From positions 2,998,001 through 3,062,000 of the forward strand of contig NC_060064.1 of assembly GCF_020283565.1 (NCBI RefSeq): a stretch of DNA of 64,000 nucleotides. The letters are read 5' to 3'. The notes beneath the pieces are model-generated. The model made no database searches, had not been told where the DNA came from, and saw only the letters and a list, made by a program, of their open reading frames with translations. Of the stretch, positions 20,474 to 33,033 are shown piece by piece. Position 1 is the first letter of the stretch. Every line of letters begins with the position of its first letter. The position numbers were made by a program, and so were the translations under genes. This DNA comes from Trifolium pratense. Taxonomy: Eukaryota; Streptophyta; Magnoliopsida; Fabales; Fabaceae.

Positions 20474-21780
20474 TTAGATGTCATCTTTGGCCTGGGAGAT
20501 GGTTTTGGAGGTTGTAGGAGATTTACCGGTGATAGATTTCTTTGCTTCAGTAGTGACTAGTGACTGTTTCAGCTTTAATATAATATTATTTGCTTGCTTT
20601 TGTGTTGCCTTGCCTTAACTGATGTTTTTGGCTTCACTTTTCTTGGTGGCTTTTTCCTCTTCTTTTTCTCCCAATTTAGATGCCAATGCTTCTCTTATTT
20701 CTACCTTTGTCTCTGAGTGTACTTGTTTCTCGTTATCAACAGAGGGTTTATCGTCTTTTACACTCTCAGGCTTCACACCCCCTGCTTCATTTGTAAATGT
20801 CATTTCCTCAACCTTTTTGTTTTGAACCTCTTCCTCGCTTGAGCACCCTTTGGCAGGATCAGGTTCACCTTGTTGCTTCTTATCGCCATTTGCAGCGACT
20901 TTTTTCTCAAGAGTCAAGACTGATTAGGATTCCGTTTCTTCTTCGAGGCCAGTTTTAACTTCCTGATTATTGAAAACTTGTTCACAATCTTTTGAAACGT
21001 CAACTACTTCTGTTGATAACCTTTTAATCCCGCAACTTGGTTCTTTCTTTCTATCCTCTTAATATAACCTTTCCAACAACTGCAGGAGAAGATTCCACCA
21101 GATTTGATGTTGTTGCTTGAGCTTCCTCATCCAATGAAACTTGTGCACTATTTCCTGTGATGATAGTTACCTCCATTATGTCAGTTTTCTCTATCTTCAA
21201 TAATGCTGGCTCCTTATTTGTATCATTTGCTATGAAGCACCACAGACACTCCTCAGGTTAGGCGTGTCCCGGTGTCAGACACCAACACTTATGATTACAC
21301 TGAATTATGTCATTTCTCATATTATTATCGGTGTCTACGTATCAGTGTCCGTGTTCGGGCTTCATAGATCATCTATGATCTCCTTACTCATGTTAGTTTC
21401 ATGTACAATTTCAGCTGCTTCTGGTTGCTCTCTAAGCTTTTCATCCACTTCAGTAGAGTGATCAGAGACTTTAATTGTGTTTGGCTTCTAATAACCTCGT
21501 GCTTTGTCTTGGGATTCCTTTTCCCGTTCTTCTGATTTTCTCTTGCACTTCAATAACTGCTCTGCTTGCTCAGGCTTGTCTATTTTTTGGGAACTTGTTT
21601 CCAAATTTTCAGTTTCTTTCACTACCTCTACTTCTGATTCTGCTAAAGGATTTTCCTGAGCTGTGTTGCTTAATTATTCTATGGTGTTAACGGACGCTTC
21701 AAGAATGTTGACTGTCTTAGGCTGCTTCTCTTCATCTCTTTCTGTTGATTCCTATTTGTTACTGTCATCTCCTCCTGATT
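20474..21780 (-). pseudogene. decayed gene for a Lys/Glu-rich low-complexity protein
   Basis: Minus-strand reading gives long acidic/basic stretches in the same style throughout: for example ESTERDEEKQPKTVNILEAS near the 5' side, a 100-codon open piece at 20615-20917, and a tail KSITGKSPTTSKTISQ ending in AKDDI and a stop at 20474-20476. Several in-frame stops and at least one frame change interrupt it, and a small MITE (21231-21366) sits in it. No enzymatic domain is seen; the E/K/S/T composition suggests a disordered or coiled-coil protein. The true start is unknown. A spliced gene is less likely because the stops fall inside continuous protein-like sequence. Confidence 0.6.
21231..21366. 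mobile_element. small MITE inside the pseudogene
   Basis: TATGAAGCACCACAGACACT at the left and AGTGTCCGTGTTCGGGCTTC followed by ATA at the right are imperfect inverse ends; GTGTCAGACACC and GGTGTCTACG are subterminal. Related sequences occur at 59879-59990 and 61892-61942. Confidence 0.6.
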
Positions 21781-23599
21781 AAAAAGATTCTTATTTTACA
21801 CAATTATCTATTGCAAGTATATATTTATGGTATTCGTAATAGGAGTTAAGGACTGACATTAATTTGGTTTCTTCAAAAAAAGGGCAGACATTAATCCTAT
21901 TCTTCATTCAGTTTTACAGTTCTTGAAGTTACTTGTCTAAAGAAAATTGCTTGAAATGAGAAAAGGAAAATGAGCAAATTGCCTTAAATTTTCCGGAAAT
22001 CATCAACCTAATACGTTCATACATAAATATGAGAATGTTATGATTGGTCAACAACGGATTATGGAGCCGTTTACCGACGAAAATTGAAAAACCGACAAGT
22101 AGTTGATAGAAGAGACTAGAGGATGATGAATGATGTAAAATAAGAATAAATGGCAATATTTATAGACTCGAGCGACAGAACGAGACAATCGTCTCGCCGG
22201 ATAAGAGGCAACACCTTTGTAGAGACAAATCAATTTGAAATCTATAATTCAAGTAATTTGTGCATTCCCTCGGTTTTTATTTTTTAATTCCAGCAACCAA
22301 AAATGCATCTCGAATTCTAGAATCCGAGCGAGATAATTTTGGATTTTTAGAGGTGTTGTGGGGGGGGGGGGGTGTGAAGATTTCATGCTAAAACTTTTTT
22401 TTTCTTTTTCAATTAGGCTAGACCTCTTTATATGCATATAATTATGATGTTTTCTCTTTAGGCTCACATGGTTCTTTTCCCCATGGAATTTACTTTTTTG
22501 CCCTTCAATAAAAAATTTGATTACTACGAACCGAATTTTTTTGCCTTGAAAAAAAGATTCGGTTTATGTTAACTTAATTTTTCCTGAATTTGAACTAGAA
22601 AAAACTTCGGTTTCTGCGAACCGAAATTTTTAGCAAGGGCAAAATTGGAATATTTGGGGGTATAAAAGATACATGGGAGGCCTAGAGAGAAAACATCTAT
22701 AATCATGAAGGAGTGTCAAGCCCAATAAGTTTCCAATTGTTATGAGAAATTGAGAATCATCCTACATATTTTCTGAAATTCTCTAAATACTTTTTTCACT
22801 TCCTACACCAAATAATATCTCCGTTTTTGCATAATAGAAAGCAAGCAAATGAGATTTACAAGATATAAACTACATTTTCTTTTAAAATTCAAACTTAATT
22901 TTTTTTACAGAATATAATTTTTTCTACAAAAAATTAATATTCCATAAAAAAGTATTTATTACTCCATGATACTCAAATTTTAAGTTTTATGGAATTTACT
23001 TTTTTTTTTACAAAAAAGAAGTTAACATTTCATAAAATTTAAATTTTGAATTTTATGGGATATTAACTTTGTTTCATTCATTTCATAAAAGATCAACTTT
23101 GTTTCAGATGATTTTGTCTATGTGTTCAGCCATCTCTCCTGTGTTTCATTCAATGCAGAGTTTAAAAAATAAATAAACTAAAAGAAACATTCTTAAAAAA
23201 AATTGAATGACCGAAGACACTGGAAAGTTGAAGAAAATGAGCAAGAGAACTCACTTGGGTTTATTAGGACCTGATAATGTACTCCTCCTTAATATTTAGG
23301 TTAGATTCTCTCTGGTGTCAATTTGAATGGATTAATTTAGATTCTTAAAAAAAAAAAGCGAGAGAAGAACCAAATAAAAAAAGAGAGCATCATTGATTTC
23401 GGAGTTGCTATTTACACCCTGTTTTTTTGTAGTACATTCCTTGTTTCTTTTTTGGTACTAATATAAATAGAAAATATCTAGATACATAGTTTTTGTTTTT
23501 TCTTTTTCGGAATAATGTTAATAATACAATACAACAATGCAAGTAATGAAATGTATTATGATCCGGAAAAATAGTGTATATATATATATATACACACAC
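21781..23599. other. intergenic stretch with a G14 run and short inverted repeats
   Basis: No gene is recognised. A run of about 14 G lies at 22359-22372. At 22525-22635 the motif ATTCGGTT / AACCGAA recurs in both orientations. At 22925-23100 TTCATAAAATTTAAATTTTG and inverse forms build a weak AT-rich palindrome. Confidence 0.4.
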
Positions 23600-23608
23600 A
23601 AATACATA

Positions 23609-23745
23609 ATCATCTCTGTGAGCTTAACTCAGTTAGTAGGGATGTCACTTTTTATACACAAGGGTCAGGGTTCAAACTCCGGACACCCCACTTATCCACC
23701 ATAAAAGTGAAATTTCTAGCCACTAGGCTATCTAACCAAAAAAAT
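23609..23745 (+). mobile_element. tRNA-derived SINE (family A), 9-bp TSD
   Basis: The head GTGAGCTTAACTCAGTTAGT and the B-box-like AGGGTTCAAACTCCGGACAC are followed by CTAGCCACTAGGCTATCTAA and an A-rich end. AAATACATA flanks it (23600-23608 and 23746-23754). This copy matches the tRNA-like consensus better than the one at 14164. Confidence 0.85.
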
Positions 23746-23766
23746 AAATACATACGAACAAGAGTA

Positions 23767-24037
23767 TTTCCTTCATCCTATAATAAGTGGTTTAGTAGAC
23801 TATTTTATATATTACAATACATAATTTTGACCGTTAGTTTCTTTAACTTTATATAATTAAAAATTATAAAAATTTGATATTTTAAAAATATTGTTTAAAA
23901 CAAATTCAACAATATCGTATATATACTATCAATTGCTTTTTATTTAATGATTAATAAAAAAATATGATTAAAATAATATTTAGATATATAAATAGTAAAT
24001 ATGATCAAACTTGATCATCATTATGGGATAGAAGGAG
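23767..24037. mobile_element. Stowaway-like MITE, diverged
   Basis: TTTCCTTCATCCTATAATAA at the left and CATTATGGGATAGAAGGAG at the right are imperfect inverse ends of Stowaway type, flanked by TA on both sides. The interior is AT-rich. Confidence 0.7.
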
Positions 24038-24039
24038 TA

Positions 24040-24749
24040 ACCATCTACCGTCAAGCTACTAAAGGAAGGATAATTTAATTAGATATTGGGTTGTCCGAGC
24101 TAGGCACTAGCTTTCTTTGAAAGTTTTATTTCTTTTTAAGTTTGATTAGACTCTTTTAATCAAAATTTGTTGAGTATTCCCCAAGTTCAACACAAATTCA
24201 GATTGATTGAGAAGAAGAATTAAAGAACTAATCCCATGAAAATTTTCCATTAGAATCTTGGACATTTATATATATATTTTTTGGAGATTGTTCAATGATA
24301 AAAATAATAATTTATTTTTGAAAGGTTGAGATCATAACTAAATCCCCTCTAATAAAATTCACACCGGAGACAATCTAATAGCAAGACACATGCATCGAAC
24401 ATATAATATATTATAGTACGTGTATTGATGTTACAGTCAAACATCAAATACGTCTTCAATTTAAAACGTTACTTTTACATCATTTTTAATAAAATTGTGG
24501 GTTAGAATCTTAAATAAGATTACATGTCAAGTGAAAGCTCTCTCCCAAAATCAAAGCACTAATCATGTAAATTAGCAATAAAGTTGACTATCATGCATTT
24601 TCCCACTCAAAAATAAAGTGATAAATGTGATTATTTAAGGATTAAGGATGGGGTACAAAGGAACATTTCAACAAGACAATGTTATTTTTTATAATAACTG
24701 ATGGACTTTTCTTAAGGGCTTATATGACATTAAAAGCACTTATTTCACC

Positions 24750-24804
<55 letters not shown>

Positions 24805-25486
24805 AGTCAATGTCAATTCCTCTGTTATTGGTTCTCACACACACTACACTTACTAGATGCTTAATTACATGTACTTTTCACTTGGTAAAATAACTAATCT
24901 CTCTGACTAATGGAGAATGAAATCTAGATTTAACTTATAAATAATGATTATTAGTTGGATCTTAATCTTCCATTCCATATGTAGAAAGCAACGTCATGAA
25001 AAAGACATACATGTTTCTTTCATCATATCGCTTATTGTTTTGAGTTTTGACAAGACAAAAAGCTAGATAACAAGTTGCTGTTAACTAAAACACAAGAAAT
25101 TTGCATGTGCTTGTGTTTTCAACATCTCTTAATTGTCCAATTTTGCAAGATAATATGGTGTCTTCTTATTAAATTTAATTAGATTTTAGTGAACATTACT
25201 AATTAACTTCATTTCACTTATATATCCAACAAATTAAGGTGGGAACTGGCTGGCCATAAATTATATTCAATCATAGTTGTACTTTTTCATCTATTCATTC
25301 ATAGGAATTTCCTAATTAATATATCAAAACTAAATAAGATATTTAATTTTGAATATTAGAAAACAACCATAGAAAATACTAAAATCCTACATTTATCCAT
25401 AAAACTGTGAAAAAATGTTAGGACCGCTTAAATATATTTTAAAGATAAGAAAACATTCCAGTTTTCAGGTGTTGCTTCTCTTCTAA
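24040..25486. other. intergenic AT-rich stretch with (TTA)n microsatellite
   Basis: A TTA/ATT trinucleotide tract of about 54 bases lies at 24750-24803. Nothing else could be assigned. Confidence 0.5.
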
Positions 25487-25491
25487 TTAAG

Positions 25492-25789
25492 TCTTAGAAT
25501 TAAGTGTTTCTACTTTATAAACTCGTATTCAGGTCAACTCATATTCGATATGAGACTTCTTAACACACTCCCTCACGTTCAACAATATTGGCTTGATGCG
25601 TGGATATAAATGGTGAGTGACCGATAGTGGGTGTCCCAAGGAATCTCGGAGATCGAGGCTCTGATATCATCTTAGAATTGAGAGTTAAATCTAACTAAAC
25701 CTTACAAAATCGGCTTATAAGGTGAGAATTACATCTACTTTATAAACTCATGCTCAGGCCAATTCACATCCAATGTGAGACTTTTAACA
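25492..25789 (-). mobile_element. TRIM (terminal-repeat retrotransposon in miniature)
   Basis: On the minus strand a 120-bp LTR (25670-25789, TGTTAAAAGTCTCACATTGG...CTCAATTCTAAGA) is followed at once by TGATATCAGAGCC, a primer-binding site like that for initiator tRNA-Met. A 104-bp non-coding interior and a shortened second LTR (25492-25565) follow. The flanks TTAAG and CTAAG match at 4 of 5 bases. Two relatives occur at 33034-33160 and 61451-61673. Confidence 0.8.
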
Positions 25790-25951
25790 CTAAGGCGTTG
25801 TGATGGTTTTATTTTTTGGGAATTTTCTTTAGCGTCTCTTGATCATTTTGTTAAAGTTTTTTTCTAGGTGTTCTCTTTGGGGTTTGGCGTTTTGTTTGTA
25901 GGTGTGAGGGTGAATTTTGTCTTTTGCAATTCTTTTGTATCTTTTGTCTAT

Positions 25952-26275
25952 TGTGGCAAGCATGAGGTGAATTAAGTTTCACATTGCTTAGAAAAATGGA
26001 GGTTGAACACTTTATAAGTAAGATAACCCATAAATCTAATACCTTAAGGTTTTGGGTTAAGATGTGATGTTCAACTCACTTGTGAGGTCGTTCTTAAGCC
26101 CAGTGTGGATGATTATGGCAAGTGTGAGGTGAGTTAAGTCCGACATTGCTTAGAAAAGTGGAGGTTGAACACTTTATATGTGAGATAAGATGACCCTTAA
26201 ACCTAATGCCTTAAGATTTTGAGTTAAAATTTGATGTTCAACTCATTTGTATAATTGTTCTGAGTTCAATGTAAA
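25952..26275. repeat. 162-bp direct duplication, LTR-like
   Basis: The unit beginning TGTGGCAAGCATGAGGTGAA (25952) recurs as TATGGCAAGTGTGAGGTGAG (26114). Both contain ATTGCTTAGAAAA, GGAGGTTGAACACTTTATA and GATGTTCAACTCA. The arrangement suggests two LTRs of a TRIM with almost no interior, or a tandem duplication of one LTR; no primer site was seen between them. Confidence 0.6.
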
Positions 26276-29090
26276 TGGTTTCCAAGTGCCTTCATGTGAT
26301 CCAACATTTTCTTTCCAACCTTTTGGTTAGATCGAATTAATAAATTCTTTAATTGTAAAAAAAAAAAAGATAAAAAAAACATTTATGCCTTCTAGAATAA
26401 TCTCATGATTTACTTGGGCCTTTTCTCTAGAAAAAAACTTTCACTTTTGGTGGGAACTTTGACACTGACCAAATTTTGCAAAGTGAATTTAACTTGAAAG
26501 TGGTTAGAACTATTTCAACAGTTTTTTTTGTTGCTTATTTTTAATCAAATTATTTTACCAATGATAACTATTGCAATTACACTAAGCAAATATAGAATGA
26601 TATGTTATAACAAAATTATGAATTACATCAATTGCTCTTTCTTGTCAATTAGTTGTCTGATTGTAGGATTAGATGTGGATAATCAATTGTGTTAAGGATA
26701 ATAAGTAGAGGCATCTTAATTTTTCAAGGGCAAATGGATTATGTCTCCCTCTATAATTTCAATGTCCATAATTATGATTTTCTAAATATTTCCATTCATG
26801 AATTTTACTTCACAAATTTCCCATCATCATAGTTGTAAACATTTAAGCTTTCAAATCACACACCTTTTTTGCTTTAATTGGATTCCATGGTTTACAATTT
26901 TGTTAAAATGATTAAAATCGTTTCTACTTGTTATTAAGCAAGGTTTTGCAAAATAAATGCAAGATTATTATACGTATACTACAACTATATAATTGTATTC
27001 CAGATAGATGTTTTCACCATGTAGGAAAGACATTTTACCTCGGGCGCAAACTCTTAACAATTACCTGTGTTTTTTTCACTAGCGTTTATTCAACAACCTA
27101 AAATACTTATTTTTTTTTGCTTATATTTAAAATCTGAGTAGTATTTGTAAAACTAAATTATTATTATTATTTAATTTTTTGGTGAACTAAAACCAAAATA
27201 TTTAAAAAAAAAACCAAATTATTATTGTTATTTTTGGTAAAAAAAACCAAATTATTATACAGCAGCATTATGTAGTCAATGAATACGAAGACCAATGACA
27301 TGTACATTTTATCACTGAACCTATTACAATCATGTCATATCATCTCATCTCATCTCATCGAATCAATCAAATTCTAATTGAAGTGTTACAAATTGGTTTG
27401 CACTTCTTGTATTTAACCTGTTTAAGTGTTTTGAACTTTCACCAAATTTTCAGCTTTTAAATATTTTAATTCAATTTCTTTCTTGAGCAAAAACAAAACT
27501 CAATTTCTGTCATGTGAATTAAAGTGAATATAAGATTGGTTTGGTAGGAAGTAGTAAACCAACAATTGTCTAAGTTATAAGATAAGATTGGAATGAGATG
27601 ATTTTTTCCGAGAAAGTGAAGACAATAGACGAAATAGTAGAAAGGGTAAAACAGAATGAAAACTTATGAGAAAGAAAATGAGATAATATATATACAACAG
27701 TTTTAGTTTTGGTTAAAATATTGAGCATATGATTATATGGATTCTTTGCCACTCTTCATAAAATTTGAATACAGTTTCTCATTATAATATTTTGATCATT
27801 TCGAAAACACCACAAAGATCAAAGAACCGCGCGCGTGCCAAATCAACAACACTTTTTTCGAGCCACATTTTCCTTTTCTCATAGGAACAAAAATGCATTC
27901 AAATAGTGAGGAGATGGTATTTGGTAGTATAGTGACGACACTACCTCAAACGATTGAGCACAACACAAGTATGTGACTTTCCGATTCCATAATTCCAGCA
28001 CAACGGACACATGAAGCACCCTCCGTCCCTCCCCGTTTTTTTTTTTTTAAAAAAAAAGGAGTAACAAAAGGCTACTACCTCCCACATACCTCTATGAGCT
28101 AAATTCTCTCGTTGGAATTCCTCCGATTTTATATGTTTTTTTCATTTCTTTCATACGTTTTATTCTATATATTTTATGCGCATTTTAAAAATACACAATT
28201 TTTTTTTTTTTTTACAACAATCATATACAAACATAATTTAATTCTCTATTCATATATATACAATCCCAGCTTATAACAAAATAAAAAACAAAACCAGCTC
28301 AGCATTGACGAGACAAATTAATTATAATATACAGCATAGTGTGTACAAGTGATTTTGGATTAGATTTGTCTCAACTATTGTCTATCTCTTGATTATTAGG
28401 ACGGCTCAATAGAACTTGACATAACTATTGGTTCTTATTACCCTCAATGATTAAAGTTTCAGTTAAATTTTATTTTAAAATAAAAATAAGCATATAACAT
28501 GAATCAGTCCTTCCATACATGCGTGTTTCTTGTACAACAATTTTCAAACAAGAATTAAGGTAGTACCTTACTTTCTATCGTGGCATCGAATATTTGCCTC
28601 CATATATAAAAATTAAGCAAGCAACTTTACTTATTTTTAAAACTTAAAACAATGCTGATAATTCATTTGTCTTAGAAACATAGACATCAATTTTGATTTC
28701 TTGGAAGGAAAGAAAAAATGACGACTAGAAATCATTGGTTCAATTATGTAGCTTACCAAATCCTTTTTTTTTTACTAAAATAAAAAATGCTTTACCAAAT
28801 CCATTTTTTCTCACTAAGAAAAATACAATGTTTTCATAGGGTATTAGTTACGAAACTAAATAAAAATATGTTTTTTCAATGTAATTTTTTTAGTTTGTAT
28901 AACTAGTATTTCAAAGACATTAATTAACGACCCAAATAATAATTATTTTTAGAAACATTGGATATTCAATATTAGGACGGACTAATTTGAGTGACTATTT
29001 TCACCGTCCACTTGTAGGGTCTTCGTTTAAAGCTATAGTTTTTCTTACTACATATGAACTAGTCATTGAAATTGCCCCTATGATTTTTTT
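26276..29090. other. gene-poor AT-rich stretch
   Basis: About 2.8 kb without a supportable gene. Homopolymer A/T runs are frequent, and TCATCTCATC repeats at 27340-27358. A GCGCGCG-containing segment (27829-27836) is the only GC-rich spot. Confidence 0.4.
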
Positions 29091-29550
29091 TTTTTTACAC
29101 TGAGCTGAGAATCAAATCCATGACTTATAGTGTACTACCCAAACCACTCACCACTAGACCAAATCTAATGTCTTATTGCTCCTATGATTCTTTTTTTTTT
29201 TTTTAACCCACTTGGGGTTGGTCGAGTGGTGTTGGCTTGGGCCCTTGGAGTATGCTCCTCTCAAGGTCTCAGGTTCGATTCTCACTGGTGCCAATTTCGG
29301 TGGGCTAAGTCCATACAAAGCAAAAAAAAAACTCTGACTTTAAATGGGGCCCCCACAAGTGGCCGGTGGGATTGGTCCCCTTGGATTAGTCGGTCATAAG
29401 ACCGGATACCAAGTTTTCAAAAAAAATGATTCTTTTTTTTTTTTTTACAAATTTATAATGGAGCTGATGATTGAACCCATAATCTCTAGCATATTACTCA
29501 ATTCTCTCACCACTAGACCAAACCTAGCGAGTTATTGCTCCTGTGATTCT
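29091..29550 (-). repeat. two similar about 100-bp repeats separated by a SINE
   Basis: 29095-29190 and 29447-29551 are similar: both contain CACCACTAGACCAAA and end TTATTGCTCCTRTGATTCT. On the minus strand they look like tRNA-derived SINE bodies. The second SINE at 29205-29425 was inserted in the T-run at the end of the first copy. Confidence 0.55.
29205..29425 (+). mobile_element. tRNA-derived SINE (family C), 21-bp TSD
   Basis: The head reads GGGGTTGGTCGAGTGGTGTT (A box). GGTTCGATTCTC follows about 50 bases later (B box). A body containing GTGGCCGGTGGGATTGGTCC and an end ACCGGATACCAAGTTTTC plus A-run complete it. ATGATTC followed by 14 T stands on both sides (29184-29204 and 29426-29446), a perfect 21-bp duplication. 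The element must be young. Confidence 0.9.
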
Positions 29551-29551
29551 A

Positions 29552-30648
29552 ATAATAATAATTAAATAACACAATTGAATATTTTTGCGGTGAATATACA
29601 AAGGACAACTAAGCCGACAAATATTATAGGAGTGTATATACAGCAAGAGTAATGGAACATATAGAAGAACAAAAAAGAAAAGTAATGGAGCATACTACTA
29701 TATACATACATTATTAATTTCTATTAATATTTTGAGTTTGACTTTGCTAATTAAACAGCTCATATGGAAAGTATAAGATAAGATGAGGGTATGTATATGG
29801 ATTATATGGAGATTAGAATTTTTAGAAGCATCTATCTATTGAGAAATTAAATTATAATTTCGGTGGCCTATTGGATGGCTGAATTAGGACATAATTTAGG
29901 CCTTGAAAGCTCATAATGTCAGAACAAACAGGAAATCAAAGAAAAGATATGAATATTCAATGACAATATCATATTATTGAGAGGAGAAGATGATTTTTTT
30001 AGTTCAGAACATGTTAATGAAAAAACAAAGCACTTGAAGACAAATTACTATTTTGGCAGTTTCTGTGTCATGAATAACTCGCAGAGAATATTGTACAATT
30101 TTTGCCATCTCACAAGGACAAAGGAAAAGTTAATTTAATTTATTAAAAAAAATTGTTAAACAATATTTTTGAGACATTAATTAAATTAATAAGAAAATTT
30201 TATCTTAAAATTTGTGTATTCAATAATTTAAAAGTATAAAAAAAATCAATACTAATTTTTTTGTATATGCTTAACAAATACGTCAAAAACGCAATTTAGC
30301 ATAACTCTTTATTAAATATGCATATAGTGTCCTACTAATTACTTTTATTTCAAGACATGTAATGTGAATTCTTCCATTACAATATGCATATAGTGAATTT
30401 TTTTTCTTATATTTAGTATAACATAGTAATTTAGAGACTATTCTTCTCACAAAAACTACAAAGATTTCTAGAGGAGTTCTTCATAATACATAGCCAATTC
30501 AAAAGCAAGACTATTAAAACCCTCATTTTAGGCCTACTAACAAAAAAAAATTAGGATTTATAAAAAAAATGGCACATATTACAATTGAAATTTTTTGAGG
30601 TAACTTTGTCATGACGACACGAATCACATTCAGAAATGTCTTTTAAAA
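29552..30648. other. intergenic AT-rich stretch
   Basis: No gene, RNA or bounded mobile element could be supported. Confidence 0.4.
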
Positions 30649-31080
30649 TTGACTCAATTTACCGCAAGTCAAAAAGCTTATGGTTTGTTGACAAAAATAC
30701 AGTTACAAAAGAAAACACATGACTTTTTTTTTTTTTTGAGAAACAAACACATGGCTTTTTATTTGTCCCTAAAATCTACGAACATTTACTTCCCAAAACA
30801 AAAAATCTTTTATCTTTGTCTCGTAATCATTAAGTTACCTTTTTTTTTTAATCAAGAATCATTAACTTACTTTAATACTAGTATTAGTACGAAATTACAA
30901 AATAATGGTCGGTCTCTTCATTTTCAACATACCTTGAGAGAAGACAATTTTTGTGTAGATTGGCTTGTCAAGTATAACTCTAATATGGGCCAAAGTTTAA
31001 TGGTTTGAGAATCTTGTCCTCCTGCTCTATCTATTAACCTTTTGAGTGATGCTTTTGGTATCATGAGAACTAGACCTTAA
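30649..31080 (+). pseudogene. RNase H-like (RVT_3) fragment of a decayed LINE or related gene
   Basis: The last part of a 119-codon open frame (about 30930-31005) reads HTLREDNFCVDWLVKY, close to the final helix of RVT_3-type RNase H domains (HTLREGN-CAD-LAK pattern). After its stop the same frame continues CPPALSINLLSDAFGIMRTR, also typical of that family's C-terminal region. The upstream part of the frame is low-complexity and probably unrelated. It is a small relic rather than a working gene. Confidence 0.5.
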
Positions 31081-31103
31081 TTTTTTCTTGTTTATTTTCT
31101 TAA

Positions 31104-31446
31104 GGCTTAACTATACATTTGGTCCTTTACGTTTATTTTAGGTTTCAATTTGGTCCCTTACGTTTAAAAAGTATCAATTTGGTCCCTTACGTTTATTTTA
31201 GGTTTCAAGTTGGTCCTTTCCGTCAATTTTGTCACATGTGGCAGTCAATTTGCATACGTGGACTGACACGTGACACTTGGACACGCTGACACGTGTACTA
31301 TTCAAACGGTGTTAGTGACAAAACTAACGGAAAGGACTAACTTGAAACTTAAAATAAACGTAAGGGACCAAATTGATACTTTTTAAATGTAAAGGACCAA
31401 ATTGAAACCTAAAATAAACGTAAGGGACCAAATGTATAGTTAAACC
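31104..31446. mobile_element. Mutator-like MITE, 343 bp, perfect 9-bp TSD
   Basis: GGCTTAACTATACATTTGGT at the left and ACCAAATGTATAGTTAAACC at the right are inverse. Arms extend through repeated TTTGGTCCCTTACGTTTA units. TTTTCTTAA flanks both sides (31095-31103 and 31447-31455). The centre is rich in CACGTG/ACACGTG motifs (about 31255-31300). Confidence 0.85.
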
Positions 31447-31866
31447 TTTTCTTAATGATAAAAAAAATTCTTGTTTAGTACTACATGTTTATGCAACAGC
31501 TATCTCCTATGATGAAATTGATGCGCTAGTTGTTTTTGGTCTCCCATTACTATATGGGAAATTGGACAGCATATGAATCAAAGAATTTAAGGGGAGACTA
31601 CAATCCTACAAATTACAGTAACTTTGTAAGGTAAAAACTATTTGTTCTTATAAACATATCTTCAAAACATCTCATATTAAATATGAAACTCTTAACATAC
31701 AATCCAATTTTTTTAGTGGACCAAATTCAATCCTATAAACTTAACTAATAAAATAATAATTTTCTCCACTTATAAATATATTTTTAAACCATATATACCT
31801 TTTAACAGTCATCCCATCTAAAAAAAAAAACTCATCCCATCTATCTAGCAATATTTGGATTTTACT

Positions 31867-32019
31867 GACCAATTGTTAGTTGGTTCAGTGGTGATTGGCG
31901 CTGAACTTGATAGTGAGGACCGCGGTTCGATCCCCCGCAATTGCGATCGGGAGGGGGCTGAAACCACTTGATGCAAGAACTGACCTCCGAATCAGATTAA
32001 ACTGGTGGTGAAAAAAAAA
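31867..32019 (+). mobile_element. tRNA-derived SINE (family B), 12-bp TSD
   Basis: The head TTAGTTGGTTCAGTGGTGAT (A box) and CGCGGTTCGATCCCCCGCAA (B box) are well conserved. The body contains GGGAGGGGGCTGAAACCACT and ends in GGTGGTG plus A9. TTGGATTTTACT stands at 31855-31866 and 32020-32031. This is the best preserved of the three family-B copies here. Confidence 0.9.
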
Positions 32020-32031
32020 TTGGATTTTACT

Positions 32032-33028
32032 CGTGTTTTTAAGCGAGTCTTACTTAGTTTGAGTTTTACTTGTTAATAATAAACGTTAAAATTTGGACTT
32101 GAATTTTTTAACTCATTGATAATTTAATTTATTTTTCATGTACTTTTCTAAAGTTGGTCTATTTAATTAAAATAAATATTTTGACATAATATGATAATGT
32201 GCAATAGAAATATGCACTTAATTACTTAAAAAAAAATAGAAATATGAATTTTTATGACTACTTTCTTAATACATTTTTTTCTTTTTCAAAAACGCAAATT
32301 TTTTACTTGAGTTGCCTTACCCTCAAATCAATCCTGATCACGATGACTACTCTTACTAATGGTATAGTGTGCAAGTTGAATAAGACACATGTCATGAAAT
32401 AAGGCGGTATGTAGGGTAATTTTTTTTTATTAACAACTGCAGAGATTTTGTTTTTGGTGCCTGCAGAGATTATATTTAACACACAATTGTATTTTTAAGA
32501 TTTTTAGGTTTCTTATTCTTACTATAGATCTCTCTTAATCGAAACAGGTCTCTTACTATACATTGTTATCGAGAGTATGTCTGCGTAAATTTTGTGTGTA
32601 ATTGGTGTAGGAGGTATATATGTATGCAAATTTAATTACATATTTTTTTGGGTGTAACTTTATGCTTTGCATAAAAAAAGAGTTTTAATTAAAAAAAATA
32701 ATAGTATTATTCAGCTCAATTTATAGTAACGCTCTGAATTCGTCAAAAAATAAATAAATAGTAACGCTCTGAAAATTAGTGAGACCTATTAGTGAGTTTC
32801 ACTAACCTAAACCTATCACTTAAATCTATCCTTCTCATAGCAATTAGAGCTTGATAAAGAGAGCAAATATTGACTCATCTCAAACTTTTCTTGGTTTAAT
32901 TTGATTCCTTCAAAATACACTCTTGTAAGTTGTAATCTATCCAAATGAGCGAAAATTGATTTCATAGCAAGTCCGATTGAATTTTTTTGTTGAGATACTT
33001 TGTGGGTCTAATTATAATCTTTGTAAAT
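32032..33028. other. intergenic AT-rich stretch
   Basis: No gene recognised. TAGTAACGCTCTGAA is repeated at about 32727 and 32759. Confidence 0.4.
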
Positions 33029-33033
33029 GTAAT

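Noticed and set aside
20622..20825. Plus-strand frames across 20.6-21.7 kb
   Set aside because: They are the Ser/Leu/Phe-rich antisense shadow of the Lys/Glu-rich minus-strand pseudogene.
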